In this document: in pieces, positions 1 through 7,112 of the stretch
How positions within the stretch are numbered: the stretch's first letter is position 1
Layout: each line of letters opens with the position of its first letter
From: Bacteroides finegoldii DSM 17565
GTDB taxonomy: Bacteria; Bacteroidota; Bacteroidia; Bacteroidales; Bacteroidaceae
Length of the DNA stretch: 36,462 nucleotides
Direction of reading: 5' to 3'
NCBI RefSeq assembly: GCF_000156195.1
Contig: NZ_GG688334.1
Location: 51,537 to 87,998 of the forward strand
Position numbers and translations under genes: made by a program
Notes under the pieces: model-generated
Seen by the model: only the letters and a program-made list of their open reading frames with translations
Databases searched by the model: none
What the model was told of the DNA's origin: nothing

Positions 1-173
1 AATGATCTCCTTTGATTGGAGTGTTTCTCATAACCTAAATGGTTATCCATCTCTGCTTCCAGCATTTGTTCATAAACACGAGTATGAAGCTCTTTCATGA
101 AAGCAGTAACATCTTCGCCAGTCTTAAACTGGGACAGAAACTCTTTACTTAAAAATTCTTTAGGAATGTCCAT
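1..173 (-). CDS. IS256-family transposase, N-terminal fragment (runs off the window)
   Basis: Read leftwards from an ATG at 173-171, this encodes about 57 residues beginning MDIPKEFLSKEFL, and the frame is still open at position 1. The stretch MLEAEMDNHLGYEKHS matches the N-terminal signature of IS256-type DDE transposases (an 'LEAEM..HLG' segment followed by a basic, glycine-rich stretch). The catalytic DDE domain lies outside the window. The protein would cut and join the ends of its own element. A hairpin at 210-237 lies between this start codon and the presumed IS end. The family is assigned by motif only; the exact IS is unknown. Confidence 0.8.
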   Translation of the reverse strand, partial: MDIPKEFLSKEFLSQFKTGEDVTAFMKELHTRVYEQMLEAEMDNHLGYEKHSNQRRS

Positions 174-209
174 AAAATCTGATTTTTACAAAGTTAATAT
201 ATAAATAAA

Positions 210-237
210 AAAACTACGAGAAAAATCCCGTAGTTTT
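210..237. terminator. Hairpin between transposase start and presumed IS end
   Basis: A perfect 9-bp stem (AAAACTACG at 210-218 with CGTAGTTTT at 229-237) is flanked by A and T tracts, so it could terminate in either direction. Its place just inside the IS end, upstream of the transposase start, suits a device that blocks read-through transcription from outside. This role is inferred. Confidence 0.6.
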
Positions 238-253
238 CTATTTACACAATCAG

Positions 254-633
254 ATGGATAGTCCCTCATTTGGAACCATACAATATCTGTATTATTCGGA
301 AGGCTTTGCCAAAGAAATCATGTAGATGTTTGTGAAAAGGCTTTCTTGAGACATTTATGCTTTTCAAAATATAGTTTATACAGACCTTACCTATTGACTA
401 TCTCCTATTCGGCAATGGTTGAAGGTAAATTAGTGCCATTAGCTCCTATAGTGATGCTAATGGCACTTTTTGACGCCAATTCACTACTGTTCCTATTGAT
501 TTTATGTCTCTTATATTATTTCCCTGAATTTTTAGTTGAACTTGCTTCTACGGAAATGTTTTGTGCCCAAGAAACAAGAATTTGCCTGTTTGGGAAAGAT
601 AATCTCCGCTTAGAAGCTACTAACTTTATATTT
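254..633. other. Non-coding stretch between the IS and the XRE gene
   Basis: No convincing gene is visible. A 23-codon frame at 254-325 (starting MDSPSFGTIQYL, ending at a TAG) could be the tail of a gene cut by the IS, but nothing supports a product. The frame continuing upstream of 634 into this stretch has no recognisable protein features. The only strong signal is the terminator at 432-471. Confidence 0.4.
432..471 (+). terminator. Intrinsic terminator
   Basis: A perfect 11-bp stem (AGTGCCATTAG 432-442 with CTAATGGCACT 457-467) runs into a T5 tract at 467-471. It is oriented for + strand transcripts and would isolate the XRE operon from rightward transcription, perhaps from a gene now lost to the IS insertion. 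Confidence 0.75.
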
Positions 634-960
634 ATGGAAAATATAGGAACAATGCTAAGAAAGCAACGTGAATTGAAAGGTTTTTCACAAGAGTATGTAG
701 CTGGTTTAGTGGGTGTTAGTACCTCTGTAATTTCAAAGATTGAGACCGGTAAAACCAAAGCAAGATTTGATGTAATCAGCAACATTTGCAAGGCTTTGGA
801 CATGAATTGGTACGATTTACTTTCCCCAGAGGAAAGACGCAGTAAAGAAGACTGCCGGATCAACCTCAATATCAACGTTTCCAGCCCGCAACAACTGAAA
901 GAATACCTTGACATATTGGGAAAAGACAACTTGCAAATCAAGAATCTAAAGAACAAATAG
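634..960 (+). CDS. XRE-family helix-turn-helix transcriptional regulator
   Basis: This 108-residue protein starts at the ATG at 634 (MENIGTMLRKQRELKGFSQ). The frame is open further upstream, but that extension crosses a terminator and shows no protein-like features. Residues about 5-62 form a Cro/C1-type HTH: 'RKQRELKGFSQEYVAGLVGV' leads into the recognition helix 'STSVISKIETGK', followed by 'ICKALDMNWYDLL'. The C-terminal tail (LNINVSSPQQLKEYLDIL) may mediate dimerisation. It probably represses or activates the element's own operon: the stop codon is one base from the next start (TAGTATG), so it is cotranscribed with the HTH and primase genes. A TAACTTTA at 621-628 resembles a -7 box but sits very close to the start. 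Confidence 0.85.
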   Translation: MENIGTMLRKQRELKGFSQEYVAGLVGVSTSVISKIETGKTKARFDVISNICKALDMNWYDLLSPEERRSKEDCRINLNINVSSPQQLKEYLDILGKDNLQIKNLKNK

Positions 961-961
961 T

Positions 962-1333
962 ATGGAAGTGATAACGATAGACAGCATTGCTTTTCAGAAA
1001 CTGGTTGAACAGCTCAACCGGATTGAAAGCTACGTGGAGCGTACAACAGAGTTGTATCGTGATATAGACGATGCCTTGGAAATAAGCACCAAGGACCTGA
1101 TGACCATCTTCTGTATCTCAGAATCTACGCTGTACAGATGGCGGAAAGGAGGTTCCATCAGTTTCAGATATACCGAAACCGGTAGCGTACGTTTTTCATA
1201 CAGTTCCCTGTTCATGGCAATAAAGTGTTTCCGCATAAAGATTCCGGGTATGGCGAAGGAGGAAGCACTCAAACGACTGTCTGATTATAAAGACGGGATT
1301 CTTCTGAACAAATGCACAACTGAAACCAAATGA
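962..1333 (+). CDS. HTH DNA-binding protein of a conjugative element
   Basis: The 123-residue product has an N-terminal coiled-coil-like stretch (FQKLVEQLNRIESYVERTTELYRDI). A MerR/excisionase-like winged HTH follows at about residues 40-85 ('ISTKDLMTIFCISESTLYRWRKGG', then a wing 'FRYTETGSVRFSYSSL'). Such proteins in Bacteroidales elements typically act in excision or regulate the mobilisation operon; here that role is inferred. Its last four bases overlap the start of the primase-helicase gene (ATGA at 1330-1333), which implies translational coupling, and it follows the XRE gene after one base. It could bind the repeat region downstream of the primase. Confidence 0.75.
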   Translation: MEVITIDSIAFQKLVEQLNRIESYVERTTELYRDIDDALEISTKDLMTIFCISESTLYRWRKGGSISFRYTETGSVRFSYSSLFMAIKCFRIKIPGMAKEEALKRLSDYKDGILLNKCTTETK

Positions 1334-3357
1334 TAGACAAGGAAGATATACTGGAACGCACAGGCCGCGGGCTTGCCGTGTTCAAACATTACATCAACTT
1401 TCCGGTGCGACCCGGAAAAAATTTCAGGAATCCGCTCTACGAAGACCGGATTGCTTCATGCAATATCTATTATGACCGGCATGCCCAAGTGTTCAAGATG
1501 AAGGATTTCGGAAATAACGAATATTCGGGCGACTGCTTCTGGTTCGTCGGCATGCTTTACGGATTGGACGTGAAAAGAGACTTTGTCGCTATCATCAACC
1601 GTATTGTATCGGACCTGAACATCACCATAGTCCACACAGGAAACAACGATATGCCTGCTCGTAAAAAGGCAGTTGAAAAACGTATCATCATGAATGAGAA
1701 TGACAATCCAATAAGAAAGGACTACCATACAGAGGTTAAACCCTTTTCAGTTGCTGAACTTGCATACTGGCAGCAATATGGAATCAAGCCGGATACTTTA
1801 GAAAGATACAATGTACATTCCTTAAAGTCATTTGAGGGCTATAACCGTTCCAATAAAATGTATAAAATCAGTTCATCTGCAACAGAACCCATGTTTGCTT
1901 ACATGGGCATTGGATTTACCAAGGTATACCGGCCTCGAAATCAGAATATGCGGTTCTTTTATGGAGGAGAGATGCCTGAGGTGTACTGTTTCGGTCTGGA
2001 ACAGCTACCCAACAAGGGGGACATGGTCTTTATCACCGGAGGAGAAAAGGATGTAATGTCACTTGCCTCCAAAGGATTCAATGCCGTTTGTTTCAACAGT
2101 GAAACGGCCGCCATACCCACTTCACTGATTGAGATGTTTGACCGTAAGTTCCGTCATATTGTCTTTCTGTACGATATGGACGATACAGGCCGGAACGAAT
2201 CTGCCAGACGCATGGATGAATTGTCCTCGTTTCATGTACTCAGAATGGAACTGCCTATATCCGGAGCAAAGGGAGACAAGGATATTTCCGATTACTTTGC
2301 TTCCGGAAAAAGTGCAGCGGACTTTCAGGTACTGATTACCTCCATGCTGGAGAAGCTTTACTCACAAACTATGATGCTTTTAAAATCTTGCGAAATGGAC
2401 TACAACAATCCTCCCGAATCTTCCAAAACAGTGGTTTCCGTCAACGGAGTACCGCTTGGGACCTACGACAACCTTCTATGTATAACAGGTGGTGAAGGTA
2501 CCGGAAAAAGCAATTTCGTATCAGCCCTGATTGCAGGTACACTTGCTGACGACACACAAAACATCGACACGCTTGGCTTTGAAGTTTCACCAAACTACTC
2601 TGATAAGGCCGTGTTGCACTATGATACTGAGCAGTCTGAGTTTCAGTTATTCAAGAATCTGAGCAAGACAATCAAACGTATCGGATTACCTGCGCCACCG
2701 GATTTTTACCATACGTTCTATCTGGCCCCTATGTCAAGAAAAGAGCGTATCAGCATGATCCGTGACAGCATGGATTTGTATTACCACCGGCACGGAGGAA
2801 TCCACCTCGTTGTACTGGATGGCATTGCAGACCTTATCCGTTCGGCCAATGATGAAGCGGAAAGCATTGCCATTGTGGATGAAGTGTACCGCCTGGCCGG
2901 AATCTACAAAACCTGCATCATCTGTGTGCTGCATTTTGTGCCCAACGGAATAAAACTGCGCGGGCACATCGGCTCGGAGCTGCAAAGAAAAGCGGCAGCC
3001 ATCCTATCCATTGAGAAGAATGAGAATCCTGCCTATTCCGTAGTCAAGGCAATCAAAGTCCGTGACGGCAGTCCGTTGGATGTACCCATGCTGCTTTTCA
3101 CATGGGACAAACAGAAGGACATGCACGTATCTGCCGGTGAAAAGCCGGCCGAAGACAAGGAGAAACGGAAAAAGGAGGAGTTGCAGGGTATCATAAAAGA
3201 AATCTTCCGAAGCCGGAAGAAAATCACGTACACTGAACTCGTAACCGAACTGATGCAGGCGATGGACATCAAGGAAAGGACAGCCAAAAGCTATATCAGC
3301 TACATGAAAACGAACGGTATGCTGAATCAGGACAGTTCGAACAACTACCAGCCTTGA
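1330..3357 (+). CDS. TOPRIM primase / RecA-like helicase-ATPase fusion
   Basis: A 675-residue replication protein. The N-terminal third resembles the CHC2-type primase front end but lacks the zinc-binding cysteine pattern. A TOPRIM domain follows, with the acidic glutamate in GEKD (E239) and the DxD-like pair in YDMDDTG (D282, D284). A RecA/DnaB-like ATPase follows, with Walker A GGEGTGKS (387-394), Walker B LVVLD (D497) and a sensor region around 'CVLHFVPNGIKLRGHIGSEL'. The C-terminal 70 residues resemble a winged helix. It would make primers and unwind DNA when the element replicates after excision or transfer. It is coupled to the HTH gene upstream and followed by a repeat-rich non-coding stretch that could be its origin. 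The functional class is clear; the exact family name is not. Confidence 0.8.
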   Translation: MIDKEDILERTGRGLAVFKHYINFPVRPGKNFRNPLYEDRIASCNIYYDRHAQVFKMKDFGNNEYSGDCFWFVGMLYGLDVKRDFVAIINRIVSDLNITIVHTGNNDMPARKKAVEKRIIMNENDNPIRKDYHTEVKPFSVAELAYWQQYGIKPDTLERYNVHSLKSFEGYNRSNKMYKISSSATEPMFAYMGIGFTKVYRPRNQNMRFFYGGEMPEVYCFGLEQLPNKGDMVFITGGEKDVMSLASKGFNAVCFNSETAAIPTSLIEMFDRKFRHIVFLYDMDDTGRNESARRMDELSSFHVLRMELPISGAKGDKDISDYFASGKSAADFQVLITSMLEKLYSQTMMLLKSCEMDYNNPPESSKTVVSVNGVPLGTYDNLLCITGGEGTGKSNFVSALIAGTLADDTQNIDTLGFEVSPNYSDKAVLHYDTEQSEFQLFKNLSKTIKRIGLPAPPDFYHTFYLAPMSRKERISMIRDSMDLYYHRHGGIHLVVLDGIADLIRSANDEAESIAIVDEVYRLAGIYKTCIICVLHFVPNGIKLRGHIGSELQRKAAAILSIEKNENPAYSVVKAIKVRDGSPLDVPMLLFTWDKQKDMHVSAGEKPAEDKEKRKKEELQGIIKEIFRSRKKITYTELVTELMQAMDIKERTAKSYISYMKTNGMLNQDSSNNYQP

Positions 3358-3394
3358 TGCTTCCGCTATTGGGAATAGTCAATCTAACAATTTA

Positions 3395-3604
3395 ATGCTT
3401 ATGAGAGAAATGAAACCTACATGCGACCCGAACGGGGTCTATTCCGTCAAACGTGTATGCGCCGAGCTGGGCATAAGCTACAAGACACTCCGGAAATACA
3501 GGGAAAGCGGCTATATCAAGCCGCTGAATCCGGGCAATGTCTATCGGCCTAAGTATTCCGGACAATCCATCATTGATTGCTGGCATATCCTATGCACCCT
3601 CTGA
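3395..3604 (+). CDS. Small HTH (excisionase/MerR-like) protein
   Basis: A 69-residue protein; translation could begin at 3395 or at a second ATG at 3401. The core 'YSVKRVCAELGISYKTLRKYRESGYIKP' is a MerR/excisionase-type HTH, followed by a wing 'NVYRPKYSGQSIIDCW'. Proteins of this size and shape in conjugative elements are usually recombination directionality factors or regulators. It lies 37 bp after the primase stop and is followed directly by a strong terminator, so it closes the + strand operon. An overlapping - strand frame is judged a shadow, because this frame has the HTH motif. Confidence 0.7.
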   Translation: MLMREMKPTCDPNGVYSVKRVCAELGISYKTLRKYRESGYIKPLNPGNVYRPKYSGQSIIDCWHILCTL

Positions 3605-3613
3605 AACAACCGG

Positions 3614-3652
3614 CAGACTTGGACTCCCACCACACCAGTCCAAGTCTGTTTT
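3614..3652 (+). terminator. Intrinsic terminator of the primase operon
   Basis: A perfect 12-bp stem (CAGACTTGGACT 3614-3625 with AGTCCAAGTCTG 3637-3648), an 11-nt loop and a TTTT tail, starting 10 bp after the small HTH gene stop. Confidence 0.85.
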
Positions 3653-3661
3653 CAGAAAATA

Positions 3662-3715
3662 GACACAAAGTGAAATTCTATCTTTGGTTTTCAGATAAGG
3701 ATTCCGCTTTGTGTC
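3662..3715. repeat. Nested inverted repeat with an internal -7-like box
   Basis: GACACAAAG (3662-3670) pairs with CTTTGTGTC (3707-3715), 9 bp. Between the arms a second small inverted repeat encloses TATCTTTG (3679-3686), which matches the Bacteroides -7 box. No gene starts nearby on the + strand. The 322-bp gene-free stretch (3605-3926) separates rightward genes on its left from leftward genes on its right. It is a candidate origin of transfer, origin of replication or operator region; the sequence alone does not decide which. Confidence 0.55.
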
Positions 3716-3861
3716 ATCTATAAATAACCCGTGAGCAGACTCATGGGTCTTCATCTAAAACAATCCCGTCATGTATGCAGGCAAACAGAAAAATCCATCA
3801 AAACTTTCATTTATAAGTATTTCAGTGGACTTAGTTTTAATTTAGGCTCTCTCCCAAAAAC

Positions 3862-3922
3862 GCAAAATGTCGAAATCAGCAAAATGTTTTTAGCGGTTTT
3901 TGTCGGAATCAGCAAAATGTTT
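3862..3922. repeat. Direct repeats (iteron-like) downstream of the primase operon
   Basis: The 9-mer GCAAAATGT occurs three times in the same orientation (3862-3870, 3879-3887, 3912-3920). The last two lie in longer 21-bp units (3869-3889 and 3902-3922) that differ at one position and start 33 bp apart, about three helical turns. Same-face direct repeats beside a primase-helicase gene resemble iterons or accessory-protein sites at an origin. Function is inferred. A frame of 69 codons across this stretch (3731-3940) is considered chance. Confidence 0.6.
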
Positions 3923-3926
3923 GGCA

Positions 3927-4415
3927 TCAAAAGAGATTGACGACAGTCATCCCCCTCTTCCGAGCCTCACGGCAAGTATAATAAGTCCCTCCTTTCTGTT
4001 TTCCGTCATAATAGGCAATCACAAAGTTTGAATGCTGCAGCATGAAGTCATTTCGTCTGAGCAGACATCCTTTATAATAGGTATCACTCAACACAATCAC
4101 CTTGTCTGCCTTGACAAGTATATGGTCATATCGTTGCTGTTCTGCCAAGTCCCAACGGCTGCTTTGTCCTCTGAACGGCACAACAGCTATCAGTTGCAGA
4201 TAAGGAAGGCGAGCTTTGAGGGAAAGAACTTCCTCCGCTGCGAGCATGTCGAAACCCAAAGCCATCCCACAGATACATTGGTACTTTCCTTCCTTGTAAG
4301 CAAGAGAAACGGCCTTTCTGAGCCGTTCTCTCACCTTATCTTTCTGTTCGGGTGCAATATTCCGATGCCCTGTAAAGGCTATGGAAGCCTCCTTTATCGT
4401 AAATCTTTGTTTCAT
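3927..4415 (-). CDS. SLOG-family (YpsA/DUF1273-like) Rossmann-fold protein
   Basis: The 162-residue protein has the SLOG superfamily layout: an N-terminal 'SIAFTGHRN' strand-loop (T-G-H-R, the nucleotide-binding start of YpsA-like proteins), a central 'ICGMALGFDMLAAEEVL' glycine-rich helix start, 'IAVVPF' strand, and 'DKVIVLSDTYYKGCLLRRNDFMLQHSNFVIAYYDG'. SLOG proteins bind or sense nucleotide-derived ligands; the ligand here is unknown. Its start overlaps the phosphoribosyltransferase stop by four bases, so the two are coupled, with the PRTase first. It is the most downstream gene leftward from hairpin A and may be among the first expressed on entry. Confidence 0.8.
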   Translation of the reverse strand: MKQRFTIKEASIAFTGHRNIAPEQKDKVRERLRKAVSLAYKEGKYQCICGMALGFDMLAAEEVLSLKARLPYLQLIAVVPFRGQSSRWDLAEQQRYDHILVKADKVIVLSDTYYKGCLLRRNDFMLQHSNFVIAYYDGKQKGGTYYTCREARKRGMTVVNLF

Positions 4416-4981
4416 TGTCTGTTTACTTTATAGTGAGTTTTAGCCAGGAAGATACCCCCGATAACATGTGCGCCCAAATTCTCCAACTGGTCAGCATAGG
4501 TAGCCCATGTGATGCCGCGAGTGATAACATCATCAAATGTCACTACGGATTTTCCACTGAACCAATCTTCATCAAAATCGATGATATGCACTTTGCGGAT
4601 TTCCTTTTCCATCTTCCGGTTTTCATGAATGGCAAGCCGTCCGCCGATTACCCTTACATGCTCATAGCCGTTGATAGCTCCGGTCAGTTCACAAACCCTT
4701 TCACAAAAATCCTTGTAACGAAGTTCGTTCTTTGGACTTGTGGATGCCGGAACTTGAACAAAAACAATATTCTTGCAGGATTCGCCATATTGTTCCTGCA
4801 TGCTTGCTGCGGTCATTTGCGCTACCGCTTCAAAACTTCTTCCGTCTTTGAAATCGTACACCATCTGTCTGTCGGCAATTTCCTTTTCACCGACGTTGCG
4901 AATACGCTTGGGAAAATACTTGCAGAACCATGTCTGAGGTTTTGCCAACTGCTTCTTGAGGTTATTGTCAATCTGTGCCAT
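4412..4981 (-). CDS. Phosphoribosyltransferase-like protein
   Basis: The 189-residue protein carries a PRPP-binding loop variant 'SVVTFDDVITRGITW' near residue 150, comparable to the hydrophobic-x-DD-hydrophobic-x-T-G/R-G loop of type I PRTases such as ComF-like proteins. An upstream strand 'IVFVQVPAS' fits the same fold. The loop has D-D-V-I-T-R-G where T-T-G is more usual, so substrate use may differ. It is coupled to the SLOG gene (4-bp overlap), a pairing that suggests nucleotide or nucleobase handling. Hairpin A begins 47 bp upstream of its ATG. It lacks the zinc-binding cysteines of true ComF. The reaction is not determined. Confidence 0.72.
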   Translation of the reverse strand: MAQIDNNLKKQLAKPQTWFCKYFPKRIRNVGEKEIADRQMVYDFKDGRSFEAVAQMTAASMQEQYGESCKNIVFVQVPASTSPKNELRYKDFCERVCELTGAINGYEHVRVIGGRLAIHENRKMEKEIRKVHIIDFDEDWFSGKSVVTFDDVITRGITWATYADQLENLGAHVIGGIFLAKTHYKVNRQ

Positions 4982-5027
4982 ACGCTCTGATTTTTTTCCC
5001 TTCTGTTTTGCTGTTTTTCAGCTTGTC

Positions 5028-5179
5028 CGAAGGGATATTTTTTGCTTTTATCAGAGTGCTGGCAGCTCAATAAGGCAAATTCAGGGCAGAAAATACGCTC
5101 AACTTGTTTGAGGAAGATTTTCTGCAAGGGATTTGACGTTTGGTGATGACAGCAATACCTTTGCAAAAAAATATCCTCG
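5028..5179 (+). promoter_or_regulatory. Hairpin A: candidate single-strand-DNA promoter
   Basis: The + strand folds into a long imperfect hairpin. The base is GGATATTTTTTGC (5033-5045) with GCAAAAAAATATCC (5163-5176, one bulged A); then TGCTG (5057-5061)/CAGCA (5150-5154), CAAAT (5076-5080)/ATTTG (5131-5135), GCAGAAAAT (5086-5094)/ATTTTCTGC (5117-5125) and an apical CTCAA (5098-5102)/TTGAG (5108-5112). The 3' arm contains TTTG (5132-5135), 20 bp, TACCTTTG (5156-5163), a perfect Bacteroides promoter. As duplex DNA it would fire rightwards towards 5427. As folded + strand it would fire leftwards into the PRTase/SLOG genes. The single-strand role is inferred from comparison with hairpins B and C. 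Confidence 0.6.
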
Positions 5180-5426
5180 CAGGCAGAGATGACAAAATAG
5201 AACTGTCACCGTCTATACCAATCCTGTTTCTGAACTTATACATCCCATAAACAGAAATCGCAAGTCATTCCCATATAAATCATTCAGGAAAAACCGAACT
5301 CACCTTGGCAACAAGTAATGAGTAATACAAAGTCTTTCAAAGCATCACAATATCCCTCATTATCAAAGATTTTACCTATTGTAAGAATGGACCTGCATGA
5401 GTAACTTTACACCCAAAAGAATACTT
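5180..5426 (+). other. Leader stretch before the HTH gene
   Basis: About 250 bases without a gene. If the duplex promoter in hairpin A is used, this is the 5' leader of the gene at 5427. TAACTTTA at 5402-5409 resembles a second -7 box close to that gene, so a shorter transcript is possible. Nothing else was recognised. Confidence 0.4.
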
Positions 5427-5684
5427 ATGAACTATATACAGCAAATACAAACGATTGTGATACTCCCGGAAAAAAGATATTCCGTGAAGGAAGCCTGTAT
5501 CTTCCTCGGCATCCACCGGTGTACCATCTATGACTACATCAGACATGAGGAACGTCCGCTTCCTTTTATCCGGATCCATACCGATAAAAGAGGCATCGTA
5601 TTCCAGGGAAGCGACCTGCTTGCCTATAAAGCGGCAGGTCTCCCCAAGAAAGGGCGCAAATTCAAAGACAGTACATCTCGGTAG
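5427..5684 (+). CDS. Small HTH (excisionase-family) DNA-binding protein
   Basis: An 85-residue protein from the ATG at 5427; an in-frame ATG at 5397 would add ten residues but sits on a -7-like element. The motif 'YSVKEACIFLGIHRCTIYDYIRHEERPLPFIRI' is a typical excisionase-type winged HTH, with 'RGIVFQGSDLLAYKAAGLPKKGRK' as wing and basic tail. It probably regulates the element or assists excision. It is the only + strand gene between 3605 and 14292, transcribed away from hairpin A. Its last codons lie in an inverted repeat (5661-5699) that can act as its terminator. Confidence 0.75.
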   Translation: MNYIQQIQTIVILPEKRYSVKEACIFLGIHRCTIYDYIRHEERPLPFIRIHTDKRGIVFQGSDLLAYKAAGLPKKGRKFKDSTSR

Positions 5685-5699
5685 AAGGCTGTCTTTGAA
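5661..5699. terminator. Inverted repeat overlapping the HTH gene end
   Basis: An 11-bp perfect stem (TTCAAAGACAG 5661-5671 with CTGTCTTTGAA 5689-5699) spans the stop codon at 5682-5684. It lies between two converging genes. There is no long T tract, so it may act as a weak terminator or an RNA-end stabiliser. Confidence 0.5.
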
Positions 5700-5717
5700 T
5701 AGTAGTAGAATGTGGGG

Positions 5718-6095
5718 TCAGTTCCATTGGTTCCAGGGCAAGCCTGCCAGCAATGACTTTCCGTCAGCTTCCCTCAGTTCGCAAGCCAGCAGCCACGCAT
5801 CAGTCCGGATGGTATCCATGTCGTTTACCGCCTGCTGATACCGGGAAGGAGCCATAGCACCTGACTGAATCATCCATTCCCCGGCACAAGTCTCAGGGTC
5901 AATGGCATCCACAAAGGATTCAATCTCCTTGATAAGGTTCTCCAACTTTCTATCTTTCATTTCAGCGGTGAAGGAAAACGGAACACCGCTCAAGGTTTTC
6001 CGATGGAAGTCAAAGAAAAGACTGCCATCTACATACTTTACAGAAACAGTCCAGCCAAGCAAGGCTGCAATGCTGAATACATTTTTATTTCTCAT
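5718..6095 (-). CDS. Conserved element protein of unknown function
   Basis: A 125-residue product from the ATG at 6095 (MRNKNVFSIAALLGW); an in-frame ATG at 6125 would add ten residues. It contains 'RKLENLIKEIESFVDAIDPETCAGEW' followed by 'YQQAVNDMDTIRTDAWLLACELREA', a helical, acidic pattern I associate with accessory proteins of Bacteroidales conjugative elements. No catalytic motif, signal peptide or membrane segment is visible. It is the last gene of the leftward group that begins at 7026. Function unknown. Confidence 0.65.
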   Translation of the reverse strand: MRNKNVFSIAALLGWTVSVKYVDGSLFFDFHRKTLSGVPFSFTAEMKDRKLENLIKEIESFVDAIDPETCAGEWMIQSGAMAPSRYQQAVNDMDTIRTDAWLLACELREADGKSLLAGLPWNQWN

Positions 6096-6172
6096 AAGAC
6101 ATAAAGCTACATACAGACCTGCCAAGTCCGTGATGGATATGGCAGGTCACTTTCTTGTTACAAATCATACGT

Positions 6173-6535
6173 TCAATAACCCATTCTTGCAAGGAACTCC
6201 TGCAGACGGCTGTCACGCAACTTTTTCAGTGGCACCGGATGGAAGTTTTCCTGCTGCCTTACTTGCAGCTTGCCGAAGCCTTGTTTGGTCAAATCCAACT
6301 CAATGTCCGAAAGTTCATTCAAAGAAATGTAGCCATACTCATCCTCCATCAGTCCGATGACGATACCGAACAGAATGGTGTCGTTTCCTTCTTTTTCACC
6401 TTCAAGGATGAACCACCGCACACCACCGAGCGCAAAGATGGCACGGCAAATAGCGTCCTTTCCCTTGCCGTCTTGGGAATAGAGAGGAAAGCCTTTCAAG
6501 GCTTCCTCCAACTGCGTTGTCATAAGTCTGCACAT
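6173..6535 (-). CDS. DUF2958-type protein
   Basis: The 120-residue product has the DUF2958 pattern: 'LYSQDGKGKDAICRAIFALGGVRWFILEGE', then 'LFGIVIGLMEDEYGYISLNELSDIELD', in which an aromatic W-F strand precedes F/L-G-x-V-x-G-L and G-Y-x-S-x-x-E-L. These small proteins are common on plasmids and conjugative elements; their biochemical role is unknown. The start could be 6535 or a second ATG at 6523. It begins directly after the stop of the 55-residue gene upstream (6537), so they are in one operon. Confidence 0.75.
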   Translation of the reverse strand: MCRLMTTQLEEALKGFPLYSQDGKGKDAICRAIFALGGVRWFILEGEKEGNDTILFGIVIGLMEDEYGYISLNELSDIELDLTKQGFGKLQVRQQENFHPVPLKKLRDSRLQEFLARMGY

Positions 6536-6536
6536 A

Positions 6537-6704
6537 TCAATCCAAAATTATTTCGTCTTTATAAACATCTATTTCTGCACCACTGCTGAACTGAACCACA
6601 AAACCATGTTCAGAGAGGGCTACGATAGTTCCTCGGTGGTAGCTTCGCCAAGGGGTTATCAACTCACATTGTCTGCCGTATTCAGGAAAATCATATTCGT
6701 CCAT
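6537..6704 (-). CDS. Small acidic protein, 55 residues
   Basis: Reading leftwards from the ATG at 6704 gives 55 codons and a TGA at 6539-6537 (begins MDEYDFPEYGRQCELITPW, ends DEIILD). It packs tightly between its neighbours: 7 bp after the upstream stop and 1 bp before the DUF2958 start. This spacing is the main argument that it is a real gene. The alternation of hydrophobic and polar residues ('GTIVALSEHGFVVQFSSGAEIDVY') suggests a small beta-barrel or SH3-like fold, which is an inference. No function recognised. Confidence 0.65.
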   Translation of the reverse strand: MDEYDFPEYGRQCELITPWRSYHRGTIVALSEHGFVVQFSSGAEIDVYKDEIILD

Positions 6705-6711
6705 AGTCCTG

Positions 6712-7026
6712 TCATTTAGAGGTTGGAAATTCGGGGTCGAAAATCAAGTCACACTCAATGAGCCGTTGATAGGCTTCTGCGGACAGCCGTGATGCCCACT
6801 CGTTGCGGTCATCGTATCTTCCCTGCTGATAGTTGTATGCCAGCTGCTTCATGAAGCCGAGGAACACCTTGAACATCTGCTGTTGCAGGTAGCGGTGCGC
6901 CCTGGTCAGTTCCCTGCCAGTCTGGTCAGGTGAGCACATACTGCCATTTACGAAGTTGGCAAACTCTTGCGCAAAAGCCTTGTCACGTTCGGAGATGGTA
7001 GCTCCGGATAATTCGGGATAATCCAT
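6712..7026 (-). CDS. Conserved element protein, unknown function (first gene after hairpin B)
   Basis: 104 residues from the ATG at 7026 (MDYPELSGATISERDKAF). The sequence is mainly helical, with 'FAQEFANFVNGSMCSPDQTGRELTRAHRYLQQQMFKVFLGFMKQLAYNYQQGRYDDRNEWASRLS', but has no catalytic motif, signal or membrane segment. It heads the leftward group 7026 to 5718. Its upstream region holds a small hairpin (GAAGC 7075-7079 with GCTTC 7088-7092) and then hairpin B, whose base lies about 90 bp from the start codon. A matching small hairpin lies in the leader of the gene at 13895, so the two leaders share layout. Confidence 0.65.
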   Translation of the reverse strand: MDYPELSGATISERDKAFAQEFANFVNGSMCSPDQTGRELTRAHRYLQQQMFKVFLGFMKQLAYNYQQGRYDDRNEWASRLSAEAYQRLIECDLIFDPEFPTSK

Positions 7027-7112
7027 AGTCAAAACAATTTAGATGGTTGCGATTCCGATTCTTCTCCCTCTTGTGAAGCCCTTTAGAGCTTCTTGGTCGG
7101 GAAAACCGTTTT

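Noticed and set aside
346..633. N-terminal extension of the XRE regulator
   Set aside because: It crosses an intrinsic terminator (432-471) and has no homology-like content; the HTH protein starts naturally at 634.
3731..3940. 69-codon + strand frame in the repeat gap
   Set aside because: Its C-terminal part is read from direct repeats, there is no recognisable domain, and it overlaps the SLOG gene end.
4822..5166. 114-codon - strand frame across the PRTase start and hairpin A
   Set aside because: It runs through the PRTase gene in another frame and through both arms of the hairpin; composition is not protein-like.
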